Positions 34,888-45,500 of a stretch of DNA of 64,000 nt are shown one piece after another. Every line of letters begins with the position of its first letter. Positions within the stretch are counted from its first letter, which is position 1. This stretch comes from Candidatus Bruticola papionis. GTDB lineage: Bacteria; Vulcanimicrobiota; Xenobia; Xenobiales; Xenobiaceae. The stretch lies in NCBI GenBank assembly GCA_002407045.1, contig DHKB01000034.1, positions 1 through 64,000 of the forward strand, written 5' to 3'. Below the pieces are notes generated by a model. It saw only the letters and a list, made by a program, of their open reading frames with translations, ran no database searches and was not told the origin of the DNA. A program made the position numbers and the translations under genes.

Positions 34888-37800
34888 GTGTCTTCTACTT
34901 GTAATAATAATCAAAATATCCCCATTGCTATTATCGGCATGGGATGTCTATTTCCTAAAGCCGACAGTCGCCAGAGTTTTTGGCGTATTCTCCGCTCCGG
35001 CACCGATTGTATCGGCCCGGTTCCGGAAACCCATTGGTCGGTAAATGATTTATACGACGGAGATCACAGCAGCCCCGATCGTTGCTATGCCAAAGTTGGC
35101 GGATTCTTGGAGCCCTACCCCTTCGATCCTACCGAATTTAATATCCCGCCGAACATTTTAGAAGCTACAGATACTTCCCAATTGCTCGGTTTAGTTGGCG
35201 CTAAAGCTGCCTTAGAAGACGCTGGCTATGGTGTCGGCGGCAAAGAAGTGCCCAAAGATTCTACCAGTGTGATTTTGGGTGTAACCGGCGCTTTAGAAAT
35301 GGTTATTCCGTTGGGCGCTCGCTTAGGCCATCCTAGATGGCGCAAAGCTTTGGCTGAAGCCGGTATCGACAAAGCTACTGCCGAAAAGGTTGTAGCTGGT
35401 ATTGCCGATTCTTATGTATCTTGGCAAGAGAACTCATTCCCAGGCCTTTTGGGCAATGTAGTAGCTGGACGTATTGCCAATCGTTTAGATTTACACGGAA
35501 CAAACTGTGCTGTAGACGCGGCTTGTGCCAGTTCTTTAGCAGCTGTCCATTTAGCTATATCAGAGCTCAGAGCGGGCGCTGCCGATATGGTCTTAACTGG
35601 CGGTACCGATACTTTTAACGATATTTTCATGTTTACTTGCTTTAGCAAGACCCCAGCTCTTTCCGATTCCGGCCACATTGCTCCCTTCTCGGAAGATTCT
35701 GACGGTACGCTTTTAGGCGAAGGTGTTGGCGTATTGGTTCTCAAGCGCTTGGCCGACGCCGAAAGAGACGGTGATAGAATTTATGCTGTCATTAAAGGCT
35801 TAGGTTCTTCTTCAGATGGCAATTCTGGTGCTATTTATGCTCCCAGCGCTGCTGGTCAGAGCATAGCTTTGGAGCGCGCTTATGCCGAAGCCGAAGTAAG
35901 TCCAGAAACTGTCGGAGTAATCGAAGCTCACGGCACTGGCACCAAAGTAGGCGACGTCGTAGAATTTGAAGCTTTGAAAAAAGTTTTCAAAGATGTAAAT
36001 AAAGAGCATTCTTGCGCTTTAGGCACCGTCAAATCGCAAATCGGCCATACTAAGGCTTCGGCTGGAGCAGCTAGTCTTTGCAAAGCCAGTCTTTCTCTTT
36101 TCCACAAAGTTATCTTACCCACATTGAATATTAGTCGTCCCAACCCAAAATTGGGCATTGAGGAAACTCCTTTCTATTTGAGCACGCAGACTAAGCCTTG
36201 GGTAGTCAAAGAAGGCGAAAAACGTCGCAGTGGTGTTTCTTCTTTCGGCTTCGGTGGCAGCAACTTCCATGTAGTGCTAGAAGAGTACTCTCCCAAACGC
36301 ACTACTCCAGCTTGGGATGGTTCCGTACAAATTTGGGCTTTTAGCTCCAAAGAACGTGAATATTTAATTGCCGATATCCGCAGCGCTGCTGCTTGCGCCG
36401 CTTACGAAAGCGCTTATCAAGCTTCATTGTCGCGTCGCAATTTCGATGCAAAAGCTCCTTACCGCGCTCTCTTGGTTTGCGGTCAGGCCGACTATGCCCA
36501 GAAGCTGACTGAATTGGCCGACGCTTTGGAAGCCAACAAAGAAACAACTGGCGATCTTCCCGGCGGATGCTTCTACGGTGACTCCCAGAGTGAATTGGGC
36601 AAAGTTGCTTTCCTCTTCCCCGGCCAAGGCAGCCAATATGTGGGTATGGATCGTGAGTTCTTTAGTATCTTCCCCGAAGCTTTGGAAGCTTTGGAAACGG
36701 CTCACAACACTTTGGAAGAAACGCAAGATCCAGCTCGCTTGATCTTCCCTATAAAACGCTTTGTTGAAGGCGAAGATGCTGCCAACACCAAAGCTATCAC
36801 CGATACTAGAGCAGCTCAGCCTTGCTTAGGTGCCGTTGAATCTTCTATTGCAGCTATTTTACGCAATTTCGGTGTAGAACCTCAGGCTATGGCAGGCCAC
36901 TCTTATGGCGAATTAGTTGCTTTGCAACAAGCTGGCGTCTACTCCCAAGCCGATTTATTCGCCCTTTCCGCTTTGCGCGGCTCGCTCATGGCTAAAGGTG
37001 ATGGAGGTCGCGGCGCTATGTCAGCCGTTTCCGCTCCTCTAGCTACCATAGAAGAGATCGTCAAAGAAGTTGGCGGCGATCTGGTATTGGCCAACCGCAA
37101 CCACCCTACTCAGGGTGTAATTTCCGGATCTAAAGAAGCCGTCAGCCAGGCTGAAGAATTATGCAAATCTAAGCGTATTACCGCTCGCCGCTTACAAGTG
37201 TCGGCCGCTTTCCACAGTTCACTCATGGCTACAGCCAAAGAGCCTTTCTGCGAAGCTTTGCATAAAACTGAAATGTATATACCACAAGTTCCCGTCTATG
37301 CCGACGTTACCGGTCAAGCTTATGAAGCCGACACCGAAACTTTGCGCCGTATTTTAGGCGAGCAACTGGTTAGCTCCGTGCGCTTTATAGACATTATCGA
37401 AAATATGTATGCTGACGGCTTCCGTACTTTCGTTGAAGTCGGCCCCAAAACAGTGCTCACCGGCTTAGTCAAGAAGATCTTGGGCTCAAAAGCTCACCAT
37501 ATGCTGGCCACCGACGGGCGCAAAGGCGGCGGCGAATTACAATGCTTGGCTCAAAGTTTGGCTCAATTGGCCGCTTTGGGCTACCCTGTCATGCTTAGCA
37601 AATGGGAAGAGCCCGTCGCCGAGCCTCGCCACAAACGCATGAGTGTGCCTATTTGCGGCGCCAACTATCGCACTCCAGGTAAACATGCTCCCGCTCCTTC
37701 TTGCGATCCCATCAAGCCTGTAGAAGGTTACCAGCCATTAAAGTTCATCAGCGACAACCCTACAGTGCATCCTTCAGCGCCGCCGGAATTGGGCGAGATA

Positions 37801-40800
37801 GCTTTTGAGCCAGCTCACGTAGCTACGCCTAATGCCGCCAAACCGGCAGCGGCTTCGGTTACTGAGCCAACTGCCACAACTAAACCGGTGAACGCTAGCG
37901 CTAATGGTGAAGCGGTTGCCCATGCTCCCATCTTTGCCTCTTCGCCAGCTCCGATAGCAGCTTCCAATAATGCTGCCAAACTTCAGAAAGGTTCTGCTTC
38001 TCAGGCTGTTCCTATGACATACGAAGAACATGAAGCAATGGCTTTGCCCACTGTTGGCGAAATTTCTATGTTGAGCCAAGCTTTCCAGACCATTCAAGCT
38101 GGCTTAGAAGCTATGCAAACTTTGCAACAGCAAACAGCCAGCGCCCACTTGCGTTTCTTAGATAGCCAAGTTCAAATTCAGCAAACCCTGCAAAGCATTA
38201 TTACCTCTCAACAAAACCTGGCTCAGCTCAGCTTAGGTTCAGGAGCTTTGGCCAATATGCCAGGTTTTGAGCTTAGTTTGCCAGCCATACCTACCGCGCA
38301 GCCAACAATAGATAGAGCCTCTTCCGCTCCCGCTGCTCCAATGCAACCTGCTGCCGTCGAGCCGTCCATACCTATTGCTCAAACTATGGCCGCTTTTTCC
38401 ACGGCAGAACCTTTGCCTAAGCCTATTTCCGAAGAGAAAATCGCTGTTACCGAGCAAAGTGAATTTAAGCCGAGCTTCACTGCCGCTCCTCAAGAAGCCG
38501 CTCAAGGTGGCGATCTTACCGCAGCCATTTTGGGTGTAGTTGCCGAAATGACCGGTTATCCGGCCGATATGCTCAATTTGGATATGAACTTAGAAACCGA
38601 TTTGGGCATCGACTCTATTAAACGAGTAGAAATTTTAGCTGCCATTCAAAAGCGCTTCCCCAATGCCCCAGCTATCGCTCCCGATGAAATCGGTTCTATG
38701 CAAACTTTGCGCCAAATTGCCGATAAATTGGTCGCTCCTACAGCAACAGTCAAAGAATCTACCGTTATTCCGACAGCTGATATTAAGTCTGCTCCCGCAG
38801 TCGAAAAGTCTGTAGTTGGCGTGGCTAACCCGGAAAAAGTTTTGCTTGACGTTGTAGCCGAAACAACTGGCTATCCAGTGGAAACTTTAAATCTGGACAT
38901 GGATTTGGAAAACGATTTAGGCGTCGACTCCATTAAGCGCGTAGAAATTTTAGCCGCTATCCAGAAGCAATTGCCCGGCTCAAACAGTGTTGCCCCTGAC
39001 GAAATTGGCTCTCTGCGTACTTTGCGTCAGATTCTTGACAAGCTCGCTCCTACAACTACAGGAGAAGCTAAAGCTGAGCCTATCGCCATACAAAATGACA
39101 CTTCAGCTGAAGAAGCCATTATTAAAATTGTGGCTGAAATGACCGGCTATCCGGTAGAAACTTTAAATCTTGATATGGATTTAGAGAACGACTTGGGTAT
39201 CGATTCCATTAAGCGTGTAGAAATTCTGGCCGCTGTGCAAAAGCAATTGCCCCAGGCTGGAGCTATAAGTCCCGAAGAAATCGGCTCTTTGCATACTTTG
39301 CGCGACATCGTCAATCGCTTAGGTGCATCAGCTCAGCCTCAAAGCCAGAGTGAAACTAAGGCTAAAGTTTCCCCTGCACCTGAAAACCAAGAGCAAGCTG
39401 TGCTTCAGATCGTAGCCGATATGACTGGCTATCCTCTGGAAACGCTCAACTTGGACATGGATTTAGAAAACGATTTGGGCATCGATTCCATTAAACGTGT
39501 GGAAATTTTGGCCGCCATTCAAAAGGTCATTCCCGCCGCTTCTTCCATAGGTCCAGACGAAATAGGCTCTTTACATACCGTACGCGATATACTTAAGCGT
39601 TTAGGTAACGACGATAAGCCTACTCCTCCGACTGACGCTCCCCATAAGGACGATCAAGGCGCAGAGGAAGAAAAAAAAAATGAAGCTTGCCAGAGCGTAG
39701 ATTTGCCCACAGAACCTGCGCTGACTTCAAATGACAAAGCTGAACAAAAGGCGACCGAAGTTTCCGTAGCCGACACTAAATTGGAAGCTGAGGCAACTGC
39801 GGTCGCGCAGCCTGTCGACCATGACTCAAATTCAGAAGCAAAAGCTGAGCAGCAGCCTGAAGTAAAAATCGATTTGACAGCCAGCTTAGCCCCTGACGGT
39901 CAGATGCTCAAACGCAGAAAGCTCTACTATAAAGAGTCGCCCGCGCCTAACAAGCCTGTTGAATTAAACACTCAAGGCCTTTATGTTATTACCGACGACG
40001 GTTATATTGCTCCGGCTCTCTGTGCAGCTATGCAACAATTCGGTTTGCAAGCTTGTTTAATTAGTAAAGATCAGCCTTTAACTGATCAACAGCTTCGTTT
40101 AGCTGACAGATTTGCAGGCTTAATAGCCATCATGCCTAGTTTTCCTCTCTATGAGCATGGAGATCTCTTCTTCAAACGTGGTGTTGCTGAAGAGGCTTTA
40201 AAAGATTGCTTTAAGTTGGTACGTCAACAGTGTCAACTTTGGAAGCAAGTTGGCCAAACGCCCGATTTCTTCCTGACTGTCACTCGCATGGACGGTCACT
40301 TTGGCACTTTTGATGAAGCTAGCAACCCCATAGAAGCTGGCTTACATGGCTTAGCCAAAGTTGTAGCTCAAGAGTATCCTCGCTTACGCAGCCGTTCCTT
40401 TGATTTTTGCGTAGATACCGATCCCGGCCATATTGCTACTCAGATCTTAGCCGAGCTTATGGTAGATGGTAGTAACGAAGTTGGTATCGATCGTCATAAC
40501 GTGCGTCGTATTCCGGTCTTACGCGAAGAGAAGCTGGACTTAACTAAAGTTAATTTGCCAGCTCCAGGCTCTACCGTTATTGTTACTGGTGGAGCCCGCG
40601 GCGTGACTGCTGATTGCGCCAAGTTACTGGCCCAGCATTGCAAACTCAACTTTGTATTGGTAGGCCGCTCACCTATTCCCGTGCCTGAATGGACTCAAAC
40701 TAAGTCTGCCAAGACGGCTAGAGACTTAAAAACTTTATTGTATCAACAATCGAAACAGAGTGGTAAGAGTCTCTCTCCTAAACAGCTTGAAGGCGAATGC

Positions 40801-42501
40801 CGACGCATCTTAGTCAACCGTGAGATCGCTCAAAATATCAGTGATATCAGAGCTTTAGGTTCACAAGTGGAATATATTTCCTTAGACGTACGCGACGATA
40901 GTTTAATCGCTCAAGTAGTGGAAGATATTCACCAGCGTTACGGCTCGATCGTTGGTTTAATTCATGGAGCTGGAGTTTTAGCAGATCGCTACATTTGCGA
41001 CAAGACCGACGAGCAATTCAATATGGTCTTTGATACTAAAGTCAATGGCTTATACAATTTCATGCAAGCCTTAAATGATGAGCCTTTGCAATTTGTACTT
41101 ACCTTCTCCTCTGTATCTGCCAGATTCGGCCGTCCCGGCCAAGCCGATTATGCTATGGCCAATGAAGTAATGAATAAGTTTACTTATGCGGCCAGCAGTT
41201 TATATCCCAAAACTCGCTTTAACGCTATGGGCTGGGGTCCTTGGGAAGGTGGTATGGTCGACGAAAGCCTCAAGCGCAAGTTTGAGCAACTCGGCGTAGA
41301 GGTAATTGAACGTGGACGTGGAGCCAGAGCTTTAACAGCCGAAATTTTGGCTGGTCATGAACAAGCTTGCGAACTCATTATGGGCGCAGGTTTTGACGTA
41401 CCTCACGAAGACGACGCCTCTTCAGAAACAAAATCAGAAGCCTCACCAGCTTCAGAAGGTAACCAAGAAGTTAGTCCTTTGGCTCAGTCTTTAGGTTTAG
41501 ATAAAGATGAAGAAGCTAAGGAGTCAGAGCGCCCTTTTGCGTCGACGGGCCTAAAGCCCGTCCAGTCTCAAAGTCGCGTATCTTTGGTCGACACAGACGA
41601 ACTCTCTGCTAATTGGACTAAGCGCAGCAAGGACGATCCTTACAGTAGGACTCTGAATGCGGAGCAATATCCGCTTTTAGAAGATCATGTTTTAGGCGGC
41701 CATTCCGTTATGCCTACGGCCTTAATGGTCGAATTGGCTGCCCAAGCTTGTCATAAATACTTTCCTCAGTATCGCTTCTTAGGATGTGACAATTTGCGGG
41801 TACTTAAGCCAGTTACTTTGCCGCGAGGCGAAGAGCATGACGACCCCGCCAAGAACATTGTAGATACAGACATAGCCATCGTTATTCAAAAAGTTGAACG
41901 TATCGATTCAGAGTTGTTAGTATCTTTTGCTATTGAGCATTACAAACCAAACGCACGTCCCGTCAAATGTGTAGAGGGAACGGCCGTTTTAACGGCTCAG
42001 CCTCAAGCTAAGCCATTAAAAAAGCATAATCGACAGCCACTGGAAGAAAATGGCTATCCTTGCACTATGCCGGAAGCTTACGATAAGTATTTATTCCACG
42101 GCCCTAAGCTGCGAGGCATAAACAAAGTACGTTCTTGTAACAAACATGGGCTGGCCGCCAACGTAGAAGATATGGGCCACGCTTTGGTAAATCATCCCCA
42201 GGATAAGCCTATTACCAATCCGCTTTTCCTTGATTGTGCTTTGCAAAGCGGTTTGTTGTGGAGCGGAGCCGAGTGCGGACTTTGTTCTTTACCCATGTTT
42301 GGCGGCCGCTATCGTCAATACGTAGACAAGTTCCCTGCCAAAGCACAAATATTGCTTTATCCCAAAGAAGTTGGCGAAAGCCAAATGTGCGGCGATGTCT
42401 TTGTAGTAGACGAAGAAGGCAGAGTTTTAGCTGAGTGGCAAGACGTGCGCTGGGTTATGAGCTCAACCTTGGCCAAGTCTTTTCGCAGCAATAAGTTATA
42501 A
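34888..42501 (+). CDS. pfaA: PfaA-type polyketide/fatty-acid synthase, KS-AT-4xACP-KR-DH
   Basis: 2537 aa iterative type I synthase. Order: ketosynthase 1-470 with Cys213 (DAACASS), EAHGTGT and GHTKASAG; malonyl/acyl transferase about 570-900 with FPGQGSQ and Ser672 (GHSYGE); Ala/Pro linker; four tandem ACPs whose phosphopantetheine Ser lie in LG(I/V)DSIKRVEIL at 1243, 1348, 1440 and 1534; ketoreductase about 1700-2190 with VTGGARGVT and YAMANE; and a C-terminal dehydratase with HxxxGxxxxP (H2267) and DxxxQ (D2449), both intact. This is the PfaA/Pfa2 layout. GTG start with AGGAG seven nt upstream. An activating phosphopantetheinyl transferase is needed but not in the window. Confidence 0.95.
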   Translation: MSSTCNNNQNIPIAIIGMGCLFPKADSRQSFWRILRSGTDCIGPVPETHWSVNDLYDGDHSSPDRCYAKVGGFLEPYPFDPTEFNIPPNILEATDTSQLLGLVGAKAALEDAGYGVGGKEVPKDSTSVILGVTGALEMVIPLGARLGHPRWRKALAEAGIDKATAEKVVAGIADSYVSWQENSFPGLLGNVVAGRIANRLDLHGTNCAVDAACASSLAAVHLAISELRAGAADMVLTGGTDTFNDIFMFTCFSKTPALSDSGHIAPFSEDSDGTLLGEGVGVLVLKRLADAERDGDRIYAVIKGLGSSSDGNSGAIYAPSAAGQSIALERAYAEAEVSPETVGVIEAHGTGTKVGDVVEFEALKKVFKDVNKEHSCALGTVKSQIGHTKASAGAASLCKASLSLFHKVILPTLNISRPNPKLGIEETPFYLSTQTKPWVVKEGEKRRSGVSSFGFGGSNFHVVLEEYSPKRTTPAWDGSVQIWAFSSKEREYLIADIRSAAACAAYESAYQASLSRRNFDAKAPYRALLVCGQADYAQKLTELADALEANKETTGDLPGGCFYGDSQSELGKVAFLFPGQGSQYVGMDREFFSIFPEALEALETAHNTLEETQDPARLIFPIKRFVEGEDAANTKAITDTRAAQPCLGAVESSIAAILRNFGVEPQAMAGHSYGELVALQQAGVYSQADLFALSALRGSLMAKGDGGRGAMSAVSAPLATIEEIVKEVGGDLVLANRNHPTQGVISGSKEAVSQAEELCKSKRITARRLQVSAAFHSSLMATAKEPFCEALHKTEMYIPQVPVYADVTGQAYEADTETLRRILGEQLVSSVRFIDIIENMYADGFRTFVEVGPKTVLTGLVKKILGSKAHHMLATDGRKGGGELQCLAQSLAQLAALGYPVMLSKWEEPVAEPRHKRMSVPICGANYRTPGKHAPAPSCDPIKPVEGYQPLKFISDNPTVHPSAPPELGEIAFEPAHVATPNAAKPAAASVTEPTATTKPVNASANGEAVAHAPIFASSPAPIAASNNAAKLQKGSASQAVPMTYEEHEAMALPTVGEISMLSQAFQTIQAGLEAMQTLQQQTASAHLRFLDSQVQIQQTLQSIITSQQNLAQLSLGSGALANMPGFELSLPAIPTAQPTIDRASSAPAAPMQPAAVEPSIPIAQTMAAFSTAEPLPKPISEEKIAVTEQSEFKPSFTAAPQEAAQGGDLTAAILGVVAEMTGYPADMLNLDMNLETDLGIDSIKRVEILAAIQKRFPNAPAIAPDEIGSMQTLRQIADKLVAPTATVKESTVIPTADIKSAPAVEKSVVGVANPEKVLLDVVAETTGYPVETLNLDMDLENDLGVDSIKRVEILAAIQKQLPGSNSVAPDEIGSLRTLRQILDKLAPTTTGEAKAEPIAIQNDTSAEEAIIKIVAEMTGYPVETLNLDMDLENDLGIDSIKRVEILAAVQKQLPQAGAISPEEIGSLHTLRDIVNRLGASAQPQSQSETKAKVSPAPENQEQAVLQIVADMTGYPLETLNLDMDLENDLGIDSIKRVEILAAIQKVIPAASSIGPDEIGSLHTVRDILKRLGNDDKPTPPTDAPHKDDQGAEEEKKNEACQSVDLPTEPALTSNDKAEQKATEVSVADTKLEAEATAVAQPVDHDSNSEAKAEQQPEVKIDLTASLAPDGQMLKRRKLYYKESPAPNKPVELNTQGLYVITDDGYIAPALCAAMQQFGLQACLISKDQPLTDQQLRLADRFAGLIAIMPSFPLYEHGDLFFKRGVAEEALKDCFKLVRQQCQLWKQVGQTPDFFLTVTRMDGHFGTFDEASNPIEAGLHGLAKVVAQEYPRLRSRSFDFCVDTDPGHIATQILAELMVDGSNEVGIDRHNVRRIPVLREEKLDLTKVNLPAPGSTVIVTGGARGVTADCAKLLAQHCKLNFVLVGRSPIPVPEWTQTKSAKTARDLKTLLYQQSKQSGKSLSPKQLEGECRRILVNREIAQNISDIRALGSQVEYISLDVRDDSLIAQVVEDIHQRYGSIVGLIHGAGVLADRYICDKTDEQFNMVFDTKVNGLYNFMQALNDEPLQFVLTFSSVSARFGRPGQADYAMANEVMNKFTYAASSLYPKTRFNAMGWGPWEGGMVDESLKRKFEQLGVEVIERGRGARALTAEILAGHEQACELIMGAGFDVPHEDDASSETKSEASPASEGNQEVSPLAQSLGLDKDEEAKESERPFASTGLKPVQSQSRVSLVDTDELSANWTKRSKDDPYSRTLNAEQYPLLEDHVLGGHSVMPTALMVELAAQACHKYFPQYRFLGCDNLRVLKPVTLPRGEEHDDPAKNIVDTDIAIVIQKVERIDSELLVSFAIEHYKPNARPVKCVEGTAVLTAQPQAKPLKKHNRQPLEENGYPCTMPEAYDKYLFHGPKLRGINKVRSCNKHGLAANVEDMGHALVNHPQDKPITNPLFLDCALQSGLLWSGAECGLCSLPMFGGRYRQYVDKFPAKAQILLYPKEVGESQMCGDVFVVDEEGRVLAEWQDVRWVMSSTLAKSFRSNKL
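38515..39606 (+). repeat. Four tandem ACP-coding repeats
   Basis: Four in-frame copies of about 220 bp separated by 60-100 bp linkers, at roughly 38515-38735, 38828-39050, 39103-39325 and 39388-39606. Each encodes ..TGYP..LNLDM.LE.DLG(I/V)DSIKRVEIL and an EIGS..T.R motif. Copies 2-4 are closest to each other, which suggests duplication within the gene. In Pfa synthases the number of ACPs affects product yield. Confidence 0.9.
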
Positions 42502-42542
42502 ATTATTATTTTGAGCTTTTAGATATAGGTTGTTAAAGTAAA

Positions 42543-45500
42543 ATGGCAGCACGTAATACAGATATAGCCATAGTCGGTCTGGGACTCCACTTTCCCGGTG
42601 CCGCTAATGTCCAAGAATATTGGCAGCGTCTCAAAGAAGCTAAAGATCTTTCCGAGCAACCGGGGCCAGATCGTTGGCCCATAGATGCCGAAAAGCACCT
42701 TAGTAAAACTCCCCAAGACGACGCTTTGCGCTGCTTGCGTGGTTATTATTTGCACAATCTTCCCACTCCTGAGGAAGAAGGCTTGCCACAAGGGATTGAT
42801 CCTGTATTTACCTTAGGCTTGAACACAGCCAAACAAGCGCTCAAGGATTGCTCAAATATAAACAAGCAGCGCACCGGTGTAGTGATGGCGGCTATAGCTT
42901 TACCCACCGACACTACTTCTGCTCTTAGCGAAGACATTTTGGGCGGTGACTTTGAAACGCGTTTACGCCAAAAGTTGGTTGCCGCATTTCCAGAAAAAAG
43001 CGCTGCTTTCAATTTGTCAACTGTCGATAAACAAACTGAACCAGCCAATTTGCCAACCACTGCAGCTAACACTGCTCCAGTAGGTTTGCCAGCTCAGTTA
43101 ATTGCCAATAAATTGGGCTTAGGCTTGGGAGGTTACACTTTAGACGCAGCTTGTGCCAGCTCTTTAGTGGCCGTTGCCTTAGCTTGCGATGAGTTGCGAG
43201 CCCACCGAGCCGACGCCATGTTAGCCGGAGGTCTTTCCCGTCCCGATTGTCTATATACTCAAATGGGCTTTTCAGCTTTGCGAGCTCTCTCACCAAGCGG
43301 CGTATGTTCTCCTTTTGATGCTAAAGCCGACGGCCTGATGGTAGGCGAAGGCTGTGGCTTGGTAATACTCAAGCGCTTGGAAGACGCCGTAGCTCAGAGT
43401 GATAAAATTTACGGCGTTATTAAAAGCGTCGGTCTATCAAACGATATTGAAGGTAGCTTAGTGGCACCCTCAAGTGAAGGCCAAATCCGTAGCTTGCGCC
43501 AAGCTTACGCCGCTTGCGGTTTGCAACCTTGGGATATTGATCTAATCGAATGTCATGGTACTGGCACTCCTGTAGGAGATAAAGTTGAGTTTGACAGTTT
43601 GCAAACACTCTGGCAAGAAGCCCCTCAGGGCACTTTATGCCAATTGCGTTCTGTTAAATCTATGATTGGCCATTTGCTTACCGCTGCTGGTTCGGCCGGA
43701 CTAATTAGAGTATTGCTCAATATGCAAAATGGCTTGATTACTCCTCAGGTAAATTTTGCAACTCCCGGTTTACCTTTGGCAGAAAGTCATTTCCGCGTAG
43801 AAAATAAAGAAGTAGCTTGGCTTAAGCACCCTAACCGTCCTCGCCGTGCAGCGGTCAGCGGTTTTGGCTTTGGCGGCATCAACGCTCACCTTATTGTGGA
43901 AGAATACGATTCATCTACTTCAGATACAAGCGTCAAAAGTTTAGATGAAAGCCTTATCAACGACAACTCCGAACAAAAAGCTGAAAGTATAGCTATTGTC
44001 GGCTTAGCTTGCCATTTTGGCTCTTTAGATAATACTGATAAATTTAAAAAGGCTATCTTTAACGGACTTTCAGCTTTAACCGATTTGCCTGAAAATCGTT
44101 GGCAAGGCTTAGGCGAAAGTGAAAACGCAAAAACAAATGCTAAGCAAGCCTATATTGATAAAGTATCTATACCTTTAGGCAAATTCCGTATTCCGCCTAC
44201 GGATATTCCCAATATTTTGCCTCAACAATCTTTGTTGTTGAATGTGGCTTCTCAGGCTATGGCCGACGCCAGACAGCCTCTTCGCGAACGGCGCAATGAG
44301 GCGGCTGCCTTTATAGGTATAGCTTTAGACTTAAATTCCACCAACTTTAACTTGCGTTGGCAATTGGAAAAGAAAGCCCAGCAACTTGCTAAAGCTTTGG
44401 ATTTAACGGCCGAAGAAGCGAAGTCTTGGCTTAAAGAGCTTAAGAATGAAATTTCTAAGCCTTTAGACTCTACCCGTACTATGGGAGCTTTAGGTAGTAT
44501 CGCGGCCAGCCGTGCCGCTCGCGAATTTCAATTCGGAGGCTGTTCTTTTACAGTTTCAGCCCAAGAAGTTTCTGGCTTTACAGCTTTGAAACTTGGTGTA
44601 CAAGCTTTACAGAGAGGCGACTTGAATCTAGCTCTGGTCGGAGCTATCGATTTGCAAGGAGACGTTCGTCAAGCTCACAACCACTTAGATGGCCAAGTTG
44701 ACGGTTATGGAGAAGGTGCTTGTTGTTTAGTCTTAAAGCGTTTGAGCGACGCCAAGCGCGATCATGATCATATTTACTGTTTAATACAAGGCTTAGGCCA
44801 AGCAGAGAATAGCCAAAATGAAGCTGAAGAGCAGCCAGCAACTCAAACAGCCTTGGAGCAAGCTTGCCATCAAGCCAAGATAGAGCCTAAAAAGATCAGC
44901 TACTTGGAATTTAGCAATGGCAACTTACTGACTAATTCAAGCCAATCCCAAGTTTTAGAACAATTACGCCACAAACTCGATCAAGGAGAGCTTCCTCTTT
45001 CTGTTGGTACAGTCAGCGATATAGTTGGTAAATGTGGGGCCGCTTCAGCCTTAGCTTCCATAGCCAAAGCAGCTTTAAGTTTGGATCGCCATATTTTGCC
45101 TGGCACTCCAGAATATATTAAGCCTATTGCTGAATTGAACGCTTCAGAGAGCCGTTTATGTGTTCATTGTAAGCCTTCTTTCTGGTTCCGCAATCGCGCC
45201 GAAGGGCCGCGCCGCGCTGCCGTAATTAGCACAGCTTATCCTGGTCATGTTTGTGCTTCTATTTTGGAAGAAGCGCCAACCGATAATTATGTAAGCCAGA
45301 ATGAAGCTATTGAACCGGCCAAATCAGTTATCTTCGCTTCTTTAGCCGCTCAACCTCAAGAATTAAAAGCCAAATTGCAAGAATTGCAACAAGAAGCCAA
45401 CTTAGCTAGAGAAAGCGGAGTGTCAGCTGCCAAAGCTTTGCTCAAGTTGGGTGCTTCTTGGTGGCAACGTCAAGATATGAAGCAAAAGTTGGCTATGGCT

